From positions 1-14,455 of the forward strand of contig MHDW01000173.1 in NCBI GenBank assembly GCA_001803645.1: DNA of 14,455 nt, given 5' to 3'. The notes under the pieces were generated by a model, which was not told the origin of the DNA, made no database searches, and saw only the letters and a list, made by a program, of their open reading frames with translations. The stretch is from Nitrospirae bacterium GWC2_42_7 (lineage in GTDB: Bacteria; Nitrospirota; Thermodesulfovibrionia; Thermodesulfovibrionales; UBA6898). Both the position numbers and the translations under genes were made by a program. Position 1 is the first letter of the stretch. Each line of letters opens with the position of its first letter. This document shows positions 6,778-13,023 of the stretch, piece by piece.

Positions 6778-6981
6778 TTATCTTTGCCAATATGCCCATT
6801 CTCCGACAAAATCATCCTCGTAGAAGATATTAAATTTATTAAGAATGTTCTCAATTTGAGAGAGCTCTTCTTCTGAACTCCCCTGCCACCCATCTGATTT
6901 TCCGGATTCTATTACTTCATTCGCTATGATTCCAGCTACCACCATCGATGCTCCATTTTCACGATATTTTCTGGCTACCAT
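6778..6981 (-). CDS. Unknown 67-residue protein, intact copy of a duplicated gene
   Basis: I do not recognise the family. The protein begins MVARKYRENGASMVVAGII, has a central SGKSDGWQGSSEEELSQIENIL and ends FNIFYEDDFVGEWAYWQR: an N-terminal hydrophobic strand or helix, an acidic amphipathic helix, and an aromatic acidic tail. It is intact: ATG at 6981 follows GAGGGGG at suitable spacing. A truncated copy at 5305-5538 conserves mainly the middle and tail, suggesting those parts carry function. It is the last gene of a three-gene run (7519-6778) 29 bases behind its neighbour, and converges with the ATPase gene 14 bases away. An acidic small partner or antitoxin is possible; nothing proves it. 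Confidence 0.75.
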   Translation of the reverse strand: MVARKYRENGASMVVAGIIANEVIESGKSDGWQGSSEEELSQIENILNKFNIFYEDDFVGEWAYWQR

Positions 6982-7010
6982 ATTTGTCCCCCTCTTTTTA
7001 ATTTATTTTT

Positions 7011-7250
7011 TTAAGACAGACCTTCTATTTCTTCGATATATTCTCTTACCAACTCCGCAACAATTCTGGCGCTTTTCATATCTCTGCTGTGAATGCTCCA
7101 ATAGACTTCCTGTATATAATGATCAAGCACGTCTTCAAGATATTCTTCCTTTTCTTCATCTGTTCTGTCTTCGGCATCTCTGTCTTCCTTGATCTCCCTA
7201 ATAACACTTTCGGCTATGCCTTTAATGTTCCAGTTCTTGTAGGTCTTCAT
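7011..7250 (-). CDS. Unknown acidic helical 79-residue protein
   Basis: Not recognised. The sequence is rich in Glu, Asp, Lys and Arg and should be almost wholly alpha-helical: WNIKGIAESVIREIKED, then EEKEEYLEDVLDHYIQEVYWSIH, then SARIVAELVREYIEEI. No membrane segment or catalytic motif is apparent. ATG at 7250 is chosen because AAGGAG lies 8 bases upstream, inside the last codons of the preceding gene; the longer frame to 7268 would overlap that gene. Two bases separate it from the stop of the DUF2314-like gene (TAAGCATG), so the two are translationally coupled. Confidence 0.75.
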   Translation of the reverse strand: MKTYKNWNIKGIAESVIREIKEDRDAEDRTDEEKEEYLEDVLDHYIQEVYWSIHSRDMKSARIVAELVREYIEEIEGLS

Positions 7251-7252
7251 GC

Positions 7253-7519
7253 TTATACTCCTTTGCAAATAGAATGTACATGCCGTTTTTCAAATGTGAT
7301 TACATCCCCATGACCGAATGGATGATCACATATCAGGTAATTATCAACCTTGCCAACAATAGTATCCCCGATGATTCCTTTGACGGCAACCCAGAACCTT
7401 TCACCATTATGCGAAACCTTCACTCCGTCGCCTGATGAAAGAACGGAAAGAGAATCATCTGGCGGAACTTTAAATGTTGCAGGGTATTTCCTGTGCATCT
7501 TCTGAGCATCCACAAACAT
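7253..7519 (-). CDS. Small beta-rich protein, DUF2314-like
   Basis: An 88-residue protein whose C-terminal half, NGERFWVAVKGIIGDTIVG followed by VDNYLICDHPFGHGDVITFEKRHVHSI, resembles the DUF2314-type small barrel as I recall it (ERxWVxV...GDxIxGxVDN...GDxVxF...V). The N-terminal part (DAQKMHRKYPATFKVP) is also of that style. Function of the family is unknown. ATG at 7519 is set by GGGAGG six or seven bases upstream. It is the first gene of the operon read toward 6778 and is driven by a strong consensus promoter at 7558-7586, divergent from the ribbon-helix-helix gene. Confidence 0.75.
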   Translation of the reverse strand: MFVDAQKMHRKYPATFKVPPDDSLSVLSSGDGVKVSHNGERFWVAVKGIIGDTIVGKVDNYLICDHPFGHGDVITFEKRHVHSICKGV

Positions 7520-7557
7520 AAATACCTCCCTTAATGTTAGCTTGATTTCTTGATAAC

Positions 7558-7586
7558 ATAATAACATTACTTTGATTGCATGTCAA
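7558..7586 (-). promoter_or_regulatory. Near-consensus promoter of the DUF2314-like operon
   Basis: On the minus strand a perfect TTGACA (7581-7586), 17-base spacer, and TATTAT (7558-7563). Transcription should start near 7551, about 30 bases before the ATG at 7519. The -35 box overlaps the left arm of an inverted repeat. Confidence 0.75.
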
Positions 7587-7627
7587 CATGTTTTTTTGTT
7601 GACGGATTCTTTTTTTTAAGTTAACCT
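7582..7627 (+). promoter_or_regulatory. Inverted-repeat operator and divergent promoter of the RHH gene
   Basis: GTCAACA (7582-7588) and TGTTGAC (7597-7603) are perfect arms with an 8-base spacer. The right arm overlaps a plus-strand -35 (TTGACG, 7599-7604) with a weak -10 (TAACCT, 7622-7627) at 17 bases; the left arm overlaps the minus-strand -35. A protein bound here would block both promoters. The RHH product of the next gene is the obvious candidate. A further palindrome GTTAAC lies at about 7620-7625. Confidence 0.5.
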
Positions 7628-7650
7628 AACAAGAAAAGGAAGGCAGTCAA

Positions 7651-7830
7651 ATGGGCAGAAAAAGTTCGCAATCAACAGGCGCTTCATCACCCAACAAGGT
7701 TTTTGGGGTCAGGGTAGACCCTGAGCTGGCAAAGAAGTTGAAAATTCTGGCGGTAAAAAAAGATACGCAGGTATATAAGCTTTTAGAAGAAGCGATTACT
7801 GATTATCTGAAAAAGAATAAGGAGATTTAG
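7651..7830 (+). CDS. Ribbon-helix-helix DNA-binding protein, 59 residues
   Basis: A short gene of 59 codons. After a basic, flexible N-terminus (MGRKSSQSTGASSPNK) comes a ribbon-helix-helix unit: strand VFGVRVDPE, helix LAKKLKILAVKKD, turn, then helix TQVYKLLEEAITDYLKKN. This is the CopG/Arc/MetJ-type fold found in plasmid copy control and antitoxin repressors. ATG at 7651 follows AGGAAGG (7637-7643) at 7 bases. It is divergent from the DUF2314-like operon and shares an inverted repeat with it, and its stop lies 14 bases before the stop of the restriction endonuclease gene on the other strand. It may control the divergent operon; a role in controlling the restriction genes is less likely because it is not at their promoter. 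Confidence 0.85.
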   Translation: MGRKSSQSTGASSPNKVFGVRVDPELAKKLKILAVKKDTQVYKLLEEAITDYLKKNKEI

Positions 7831-7844
7831 AAATACCTTTCCAC

Positions 7845-8468
7845 CTATTTCAGTTTCTTTAAACTATCTGCTGTAATAACCTGGGTTGATTGGATAACCT
7901 TAACTGTTGGTGGTTCTTTAGCTTTGTATACTTTAAGTTCGGTAACTAATTTATCAAACTCAGGTGATGATGCAACAACTACATTGTCAAGTCCGATAAC
8001 GTCACCAGATTTAATTTTTGCTTTAACACTTTCAGCTTCACTTTTGTGAAGAGTTACTAAGTAGCTTAATGCTTTGCGATGAACATATTTTAGTGCTATC
8101 GCTTCTAAATCTGCTTGTTTGTAACGTTCTCTTAAACTTGTTTTCGCACTAATGCAAATCGGCCCACGCTCTGAAGTAAAAAACATTAAATCATAAATTA
8201 CATTTGGAACAAAGGCCACTTTAGCGCTCAAATATAGCGGCAAAATATTTTCTCTTACACAAAGCGTTGCGAGTATGTATTCAAATATTTTTCCGTTAAG
8301 ATTATTATTGCCTTCTGGATGATTCTCGAATTTCTGCCAATAGGTTGTGACATAATCGGATGGTTTTCTATATTTAACATCGAGGAAGCTTGGATAAAGT
8401 TCTTCAAATATCTGTGCAGCTTTATTGTTCATGCCTACTACTATGTTCAGTTGATTTAAAATGCCCAT
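7845..8468 (-). CDS. Type II restriction endonuclease, PD-(D/E)XK type
   Basis: A 207-residue protein encoded 15 bases after the methyltransferase stop, the normal place for the cognate endonuclease. The centre has an Asp in VIYDLMFF (Asp93), a long gap, then ISAKTSLRERYKQAD with Lys109, Arg113-Glu114-Arg115 and Glu122. The spacing Lys-x3-Arg-Glu-Arg and a Glu 13 residues after the Lys match what I know of Ecl18kI-type enzymes, where the Arg-Glu-Arg reads CC:GG half-sites. With the HpaII-like methyltransferase this suggests a CCGG-type target. It does not look like R.HpaII itself. ATG at 8468 is 10 bases after GGAG; Met13 is an alternative. AT-rich codon use sets it apart from the left genes. 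Confidence 0.82.
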   Translation of the reverse strand: MGILNQLNIVVGMNNKAAQIFEELYPSFLDVKYRKPSDYVTTYWQKFENHPEGNNNLNGKIFEYILATLCVRENILPLYLSAKVAFVPNVIYDLMFFTSERGPICISAKTSLRERYKQADLEAIALKYVHRKALSYLVTLHKSEAESVKAKIKSGDVIGLDNVVVASSPEFDKLVTELKVYKAKEPPTVKVIQSTQVITADSLKKLK

Positions 8469-8483
8469 GTCAAGTTTTCTCCA

Positions 8484-9755
8484 TTATTTCTTCAAGATTT
8501 TTCTTATAATTTCATTTGCTGTTGCTTCAATTGCAGGAACTGCAACAGAGTTGCCAAATTGTTTGTAAGCAGATGCATCGGCTACTACAATTTTAAATTT
8601 ATCGGGGAATCCTTGAAGTCTTGCCCATTCCCTAGGTGTCATTTTTCTAACACCTTCTCTATTTACGCCTCCGGTAATTTTTGTAACAGGAGTGTAATCA
8701 ACTATCCTATCATCATAAACCAAGTTTCTTTCCTTGCCCATGCCTCCAACTACAATTGCGTTTGCGATTGCGTTATCAGGAATGATTTCAAAACCGAAAC
8801 CATTGCCTTTGCTCTCATGTCTTGCTCTGTGGTTGCGCAATGTTTGCAAATATTGATTTGAGAGATAGTATTTTGTGGACACAATCTTTTTTTCTTTTAT
8901 GTTTGCAAAAGTAACTTTTTTGTTTAAAGGTTCTGGATATTTAAAGTCAGCAATGCCGAGGTCCTTGCGGAAACCAACAATGAAAATTCTTTCACGGTTT
9001 TGTGGAACACCAAAATTTTTTGCGTTTATAACTTTAGGTTCAGGAACGAAATAGTTTAAGTCTTCTCTCAACGTTTTAAGAATAGTTGCAAGAGTTTTTC
9101 CTCTGCTGTGATTAACAAGGCCTTTCACATTTTCAAGGAAAATAGCCTTTGGTTTCTTTCTTTTAATGATAGTTGCAACATCAAAAAACAATGTGCCTCT
9201 TGTGTCTTCGAATCCACCCCGTCTGCCGGCAATCGAGAATGCCTGACATGGGAAGCCGGCACAAAGGACATCGAAACCGTCAGGAATAAATTTTTTAGTT
9301 TCTTCTTTGGTTATATCGCCAAATGGAATTTCGCCAAAATTGGCTTTATAAGTAATTTTTGCTGCCTCGTCCCATTCACTTGTAAAAAGGCATTTACCGC
9401 CAAGATGTTGTATAGCAATTCTAAAGCCTCCAATACCTGCAAACAAATCAATAAATGTAAATTTCGGATTTTCAGGGGCAGGAAATGGAATATCATTTTT
9501 ATTGTAGTTGAATAAACAGTATTGCAAAGCTTCTTCTGCTATTTTGTTTGTTATATTCACGTCAGGAGTTTCATATTCTAGTACCCGTTTAACGTAATTC
9601 ACAGCTTCTTTTTTGAAGAATTTAGAAGTGCCGTTATTGTGATTATGACAATAATGAGTTAATGCCGCTTTACCGTTGTCTATAGCTTCAATTACTCTTA
9701 TTTTAAAAGTAGATCCGTTAATTTTTTCAAAACTGATATTTTCTTTTAGCTTCAT
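8484..9755 (-). CDS. DNA (cytosine-5) methyltransferase, HpaII-like specificity
   Basis: A 423-residue C5-cytosine methyltransferase. Motif I FIDLFAGIGGFR (101-112), motif IV GFPCQAFSIAGRRGGF with catalytic Cys170, motif VI ENVKGL (208-213), motif VIII QNRERIFIVGF (252-262), and motifs IX-X RLQGFPDKF and KQFGNSVAVPAIEA (398-411) are all present, so the enzyme should be active. The target-recognition segment (about 294-365), with YYLSNQYLQTLRNH, ARHESKGNGFGF and IVVGGMGKERNLV, matches M.HpaII as I remember it, which suggests CCGG. An unusual N-terminal extension of about 97 residues precedes motif I and contains no motif I recognise. ATG at 9755 follows AAAAGG and overlaps the vsr gene by 29 bases. 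Confidence 0.95.
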   Translation of the reverse strand: MKLKENISFEKINGSTFKIRVIEAIDNGKAALTHYCHNHNNGTSKFFKKEAVNYVKRVLEYETPDVNITNKIAEEALQYCLFNYNKNDIPFPAPENPKFTFIDLFAGIGGFRIAIQHLGGKCLFTSEWDEAAKITYKANFGEIPFGDITKEETKKFIPDGFDVLCAGFPCQAFSIAGRRGGFEDTRGTLFFDVATIIKRKKPKAIFLENVKGLVNHSRGKTLATILKTLREDLNYFVPEPKVINAKNFGVPQNRERIFIVGFRKDLGIADFKYPEPLNKKVTFANIKEKKIVSTKYYLSNQYLQTLRNHRARHESKGNGFGFEIIPDNAIANAIVVGGMGKERNLVYDDRIVDYTPVTKITGGVNREGVRKMTPREWARLQGFPDKFKIVVADASAYKQFGNSVAVPAIEATANEIIRKILKK

Positions 9756-10158
9756 CGATTGCCTTTTCTGTTTTGATTATGCAAAAATCTAATTTATTTT
9801 CCACCTGGTTGCCCCAAAATCTTAAGACTTTCCACCCGTTTCTTTTTAATTGCTTGGTGACTTTTTGATCTCGGTTAATATTCTGTTCAATCTTTTTGTG
9901 CCAGAATTCTTTATTGCTCTTGTGTTCATACTTTCTTGTTTCCCAATCTTTGCCATGCCAAAACTCACTATCAACGAACACTGCGATTTTATTTTTTTTG
10001 AAAGTCAGATCAGGTTTGCCAAAAACAGTCTTGTCGTTTTTCCTGTATCTGTGCCCACGAGAAAACAATGCTTTTGCTAATGCGGTCTCAATTTTTGAGC
10101 CCTTACTCTTTACAGCTTGCATGTTCTTTCGTCTTTGTTCACGCGTTAGTTTATCCAT
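9727..10158 (-). CDS. vsr: Vsr-type very short patch repair endonuclease
   Basis: A 143-residue Vsr-fold nuclease that nicks at T:G mismatches made by deamination of 5-methylcytosine, protecting sites methylated by the neighbouring enzyme. Visible are RRKNMQAVKSKGSKIETALAKAL (with Glu24), FGKPDLTF (catalytic Asp50), VFVDSEFWHG (His68), NINRDQKV and GWKVLRFW. The position of E. coli His64 is Asp (VDSEFWH), a variant I know from other Vsr relatives. ATG at 10158 fits the family start; the longer frame to 10206 adds non-homologous residues. There is no ribosome site; a TATTAT box at 10171-10176 would give a leader of only about 6 bases. First gene of the vsr-methyltransferase-endonuclease operon. 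Confidence 0.92.
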   Translation of the reverse strand: MDKLTREQRRKNMQAVKSKGSKIETALAKALFSRGHRYRKNDKTVFGKPDLTFKKNKIAVFVDSEFWHGKDWETRKYEHKSNKEFWHKKIEQNINRDQKVTKQLKRNGWKVLRFWGNQVENKLDFCIIKTEKAIDEAKRKYQF

Positions 10159-10311
10159 TTTGAGTGTGCAATAATAGAAGAAAAATAAATTAGGGACACA
10201 TCCCACATTTCTTCCCTTCTATTTTCCATCATAGATAATATTATAAACCTTTTATTTTATTTTTTTCTCTTTAGAACAACTCCATAACATCATCTTTTCA
10301 ACTCCTGCTCC
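10159..10311. other. AT-rich region upstream of vsr
   Basis: No gene is seen. On the minus strand TATTAT (10171-10176) lies 12 bases before the vsr ATG and may be a -10 box, without a good -35. A 10-base palindrome ATAATATTAT spans 10235-10244. Long T-rich stretches (10250-10275) follow before repeat copy A. Confidence 0.4.
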
Positions 10312-10481
10312 TCGACATGTTAAAGCTTCTGGTTTTTTTATCATGAACATCTGTCATTCAAAAGACCGTGAATCGTAAATCGTGAAAGGTGAATAGTTCA
10401 ACATAAAAGACCGTGAATCGCCCGCCCCAACGGGTCCGCATGAGTACGGATGAAAAGTGAAAGGTGAAAAATTTAGGCCTC
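10312..10481. repeat. Dispersed direct repeat, copy A
   Basis: One of three copies in the window (others at 11355 and 13024), all in the same orientation. It starts TCGACATGTTAAAG, contains the word AAAGACCGTGAATCG twice, the small hairpin TCCG...CGGA, and ends with TTTAGGCCTC. The stretch 10360-10455 is identical over 96 bases to 13072-13167 of copy C; the first 47 bases are identical to copy B. It separates the vsr operon from the toxin-antitoxin unit. The open frame across it (10358-10540) is not a gene. Confidence 0.9.
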
Positions 10482-10540
10482 CACAATTCTAGAATTGAGA
10501 CTTTCCGCAGCAAGTTGCAGGGAATACGCTCACTATCCAT

Positions 10541-11032
10541 TTACTGCTCGCCGGCCTTAATACAGATTTCTTTTACAAAATCCTGAGACAACCATAGCCC
10601 GGCATTTTGAAGCTTTGTGAGGCAGTCTTTTACGGAGGACGTAATACCCCTTCTCTTTGCAAGAAGGATAACGCCGACAGTTCCGGTATAACGACAGCCA
10701 AGAGTTGAGGCACATTTTCGGGCCTCATGGTCGTCTATGACAGCCCAGTATTTAGAATGCTTCAATGCATGAGTCAGCACCGCGCTTTCCCCCTCGCCCA
10801 GATCCCAGGCTAAGACAGATGACGGGATCAAAATATCGCTTACTATTTTCACATGCTTATGAGCGAAGAACGGACGGCAGGCCAGTGTTATATCTTCTTT
10901 TGCGGTGATCTCCTTATGAACTGCTGCAGGCACAATAATGTCAGTGAATAATGCCGGAAGGATTTCTAACAGACCGCTCTTGCAGAGGCAGATAAGAGGA
11001 GATGCGTTGACTACAACGCGCTCAATCCGCAT
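10541..11032 (-). CDS. DUF3368 PIN-like toxin
   Basis: A 163-residue PIN-superfamily protein of the DUF3368 family, presumed RNase toxin. Diagnostic are VVVNASPLICLCKSGLLEIL at the start, DLGEGESAVLTHAL (Glu80-Glu82), WAVIDDHEARKCAS (Asp100-Asp101) and GCRYTGTVGVILLAKRRGI. The first acidic site is Asn9, as is frequent in this family, with the other acids kept. ATG at 11032 overlaps the antitoxin gene by 11 bases, the usual coupled layout. Start and length agree with the family. Confidence 0.9.
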   Translation of the reverse strand: MRIERVVVNASPLICLCKSGLLEILPALFTDIIVPAAVHKEITAKEDITLACRPFFAHKHVKIVSDILIPSSVLAWDLGEGESAVLTHALKHSKYWAVIDDHEARKCASTLGCRYTGTVGVILLAKRRGITSSVKDCLTKLQNAGLWLSQDFVKEICIKAGEQ

Positions 11033-11279
11033 TGCCGAGTTCTTTTTCTATATCTTCTGCTGTGTATTGAAACGGAGATACGTTAAACCTTGACAGTGAG
11101 AATATGAAATCAGAGCGATTGAGTCCCGCTATCTCTGCTGCCTTCTCCTGTGACACTATACCGAGCTCATACCACTTGACCGCAGCCGCAAGGCGCATTT
11201 CCTTTGTAAATTCAGTTGGGTCCTTGCGAAGAGCGGAGAATGCCCCTTCAGGCATATCGAGTTTTAACGCTACAGACAT
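11022..11279 (-). CDS. UPF0175 antitoxin
   Basis: An 85-residue UPF0175 protein, the regular antitoxin partner of DUF3368. The N-terminus forms a short strand (ALKLDMP), followed by FTKEMRLAAAVKWYELGIVSQEKAAEIAGLNRSDFIFSLSRF, where SQEKAAEIAGLNRSDF is a helix-turn-helix-like segment, and the tail VSPFQYTAEDIEKEL is typical of the part that binds the toxin. ATG at 11279 follows GGGAGG. It probably binds its own promoter (autorepression is inference). The leader contains a small hairpin (11292-11305). Confidence 0.9.
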   Translation of the reverse strand: MSVALKLDMPEGAFSALRKDPTEFTKEMRLAAAVKWYELGIVSQEKAAEIAGLNRSDFIFSLSRFNVSPFQYTAEDIEKELGNAD

Positions 11280-11291
11280 AATAACCTCCCC

Positions 11292-11325
11292 GGCCGCTCC
11301 CGGCCTTTATGCTCATAGTATAGCA
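11292..11325 (-). promoter_or_regulatory. Extended -10 promoter and leader hairpin of the UPF0175/DUF3368 unit
   Basis: On the minus strand TGC followed by TATACT (hexamer 11317-11322) is an extended -10. GGCCG/CGGCC (11292-11296/11301-11305) makes a short GC-rich hairpin between the expected start of transcription and the ribosome site. No clear -35. Confidence 0.45.
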
Positions 11326-11354
11326 AAAATCTTTAAATTCCTCGCCCCTGGTTT

Positions 11355-11514
11355 TCGACATGTTAAAGCTTCTGGTTTTTTTATCATGAACATCTGTCAT
11401 TTTAAAAGACCGCCCGCCTCTGCGAGTCGCCGGGGCGACAGAGGCGGATGAAACGTGAATGGTGAAAAATTTAGGCCTCTACTGCCTGAAAGTCGCTTTC
11501 CCTTCGTCATTCTT
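11355..11514. repeat. Dispersed direct repeat, copy B, with a different core hairpin
   Basis: Shares the first 47 bases with copy A and ends GGTGAAAAATTTAGGCCTC as copy A does. It lacks the double AAAGACCGTGAATCG core; instead CCGCCTCTG (11414-11422) and CAGAGGCGG (11439-11447) form a 9-base-arm GC-rich hairpin. A 26-base segment at 11489-11514 (starting AAAGTCGCTTTCCC) also occurs in copy C at 13191-13216. It lies between the first fic gene and the toxin-antitoxin unit. Confidence 0.85.
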
Positions 11515-11652
11515 CACAATCAATAAACCTCTGTTCATCCGAAGTGCGAATTTTAACATGTCGACGATTTCGGCATATTCCTGACGTATCGATATATTGG
11601 ATAGATTTCTACACAATCGCCTGCCTTTTTCAATAAGGTAATAACTACGCAC
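11479..11652 (-). CDS. Small open frame, possible gene remnant
   Basis: A 57-codon frame from GTG 11652 to TAG 11479. It encodes YYLIEKGRRLCRNL, then EYAEIVDMLKFALRM, then GLLIVKNDEGKATFRQ, amino-acid use that looks protein-like and helical. A weak AGG precedes the GTG; TAA lies immediately before it in frame. The ending KNDEGKAT is repeated in a frame next to copy C (13186-13267), so the dispersed repeat carries the 3' end of a once larger gene. I do not recognise the family, and it may be only a relic. Confidence 0.4.
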   Translation of the reverse strand: MRSYYLIEKGRRLCRNLSNISIRQEYAEIVDMLKFALRMNRGLLIVKNDEGKATFRQ

Positions 11653-11738
11653 TTATTGCCTAAATAAAATTCATCGCCTGCTTAACTCTCAACAACCACA
11701 ATCTTATCACATTGTCATTTCGTGATATGATTATCTTA

Positions 11739-12788
11739 TCAGCCCTCAATACGCTCCCACTGTGCATCAGGCCCTCTGCCAAGGCACTTTATCTTCTTTT
11801 CTTTCCTTAAATCAGAAAGTGCCCGCTGCAGGGTCGGATAGCTCACGCCAGGACAGATACGTTTTAAATCGCTTATTGTGAATCTCATCGGCAAACGCCA
11901 GATGGAGGCACGGACCATTTCGCGCTTTGCGCCACGTGCTGATGTGATTGTGCCTACCCTTGACTCGAATTCCTTGTATGCAGCAGTCAGTATCCCAAGA
12001 AAATAATTCCACCAGGGTCTGAGGTCATGCTGTCCCTTGTGCCAATCGAGTGAACTTTTGAGAAGGGTTTCGTAATAAGTCTCTTTGCTGTCTTCTACAA
12101 TTCGTTCAAGACTTATGTATCTGCCGACTTCATAGCCGCTCTGGTATAGCAGTAAAAGCGTAAGTAATCGTCCAATGCGGCCGTTGCCATCCATGAAAGG
12201 ATGTATGCATTCAAAATCGAACACAAGAGATGCGATTAGAAGCAATGGCTCAGCTTTTCCATCGTCCATGGCTTTGTGAAACATCTTCAGCAGGCTTGCC
12301 ATGAACTTTGGAGTAGCCAAGGCTGAAACCGGCTGAAACCGCACAACCTGACGACCATCAGAACGAACTTCTAAGATAGCATTATCTTTTGCTTTCCATT
12401 TTCCACCTTTTTCAGCGGTGTACTGATACATGGCCTGATGCCAGTTCAACATGAGTTCTGTTGAAAGACGCATATTGGCATGATTGGCATGAATTGAGGC
12501 AAGCACATCACGATATCCGACCACTTCCTGTTCGGAGCGGTCAAGTGGTTTTGTTTTCTTCGATATCAGACCGCCTATGCGGTCAGGCGCAACAGTAATT
12601 CCTTCAATTCTATTTGAGGACTCAACGCTTTGAACCATTGCTACACGCCGGAGAGTTTCCAGCACTTCAGGAGACTGCTCGGTATAAAGCATCTGCCTGC
12701 CCCGGAATTCTCCCAAGGTGCGCACAGATATGAGAAGAGAATGAGAAATTGGTGTTTCAAGGTAATAATTATGTTCAAAAGATCTCAC
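11739..12788 (-). CDS. Fic family AMP-transferase, class II, with C-terminal winged helix
   Basis: A 349-residue Fic protein, which transfers AMP (rarely another nucleotide part) to Ser, Thr or Tyr of a target. The active loop is HPFMDGNGRIGR (196-207), with the catalytic His196 and all phosphate-binding residues. The inhibitory motif SNRIEG (58-63) lies N-terminal, making it self-inhibited class II with Glu62 as the blocking residue. The C-terminus (about 285-345: FTISDLKRICPGVSYPTLQRALSDLRKEKKI) is a winged helix-turn-helix. Start is GTG at 12788 with GAGAGG six bases before and AGGAGG just ahead; no ATG fits better. Transcribed alone between repeat copies B and C. The target is unknown. 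Downstream, 11701-11741 has the word ATCTTATCA twice and TATCAC/GTGATA arms. Confidence 0.93.
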   Translation of the reverse strand: MRSFEHNYYLETPISHSLLISVRTLGEFRGRQMLYTEQSPEVLETLRRVAMVQSVESSNRIEGITVAPDRIGGLISKKTKPLDRSEQEVVGYRDVLASIHANHANMRLSTELMLNWHQAMYQYTAEKGGKWKAKDNAILEVRSDGRQVVRFQPVSALATPKFMASLLKMFHKAMDDGKAEPLLLIASLVFDFECIHPFMDGNGRIGRLLTLLLLYQSGYEVGRYISLERIVEDSKETYYETLLKSSLDWHKGQHDLRPWWNYFLGILTAAYKEFESRVGTITSARGAKREMVRASIWRLPMRFTISDLKRICPGVSYPTLQRALSDLRKEKKIKCLGRGPDAQWERIEG

Positions 12789-13023
12789 TAATACCTCTCC
12801 TCCTTCTTAACGACTTTTACAACAATCTCAACAGCCCGTTAATCGTGAGACTGTGAAAAGAAATGACAAGGCTGCTTGCTGTTTGCCCAGCATCATCATG
12901 CCCCCTCAGTCCCAAAATATTTTAAAATTCTAACATTAAAGCAGCCTTTTTTCCCATGAGAATAATCCGAAACTATCAGTTATTCTTTGCCCCCGTCATA
13001 CCCTATCTTCTTTGCTCTTTTTC
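12789..13023. other. Intergenic region upstream of the first fic gene
   Basis: No gene is seen. The strong ribosome site AGGAGGAGAGG precedes the GTG at 12788. A stretch at 12838-12875 (CGTTAATCGTGAGACTGTG, then GAAATGACAAGGC) resembles 3273-3302 near the large inverted repeat and may be a decayed relative of the dispersed repeat family. An AT-rich patch at 12915-12935 could hold a promoter, but no clear pair of boxes is found. Confidence 0.35.

Noticed and set aside
9108..9515. Open frame on plus opposite the methyltransferase
   Set aside because: Complement of conserved methyltransferase motifs; no protein-like features of its own.
10312..10481. Insertion sequence
   Set aside because: No transposase frame, no terminal inverted repeats and no target duplication can be seen around the repeat copies.
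10358..10540. 60-codon frame right after the DUF3368 stop
   Set aside because: Most of it is repeat copy A, the same frame content recurs at copy C, and no ribosome site is present.
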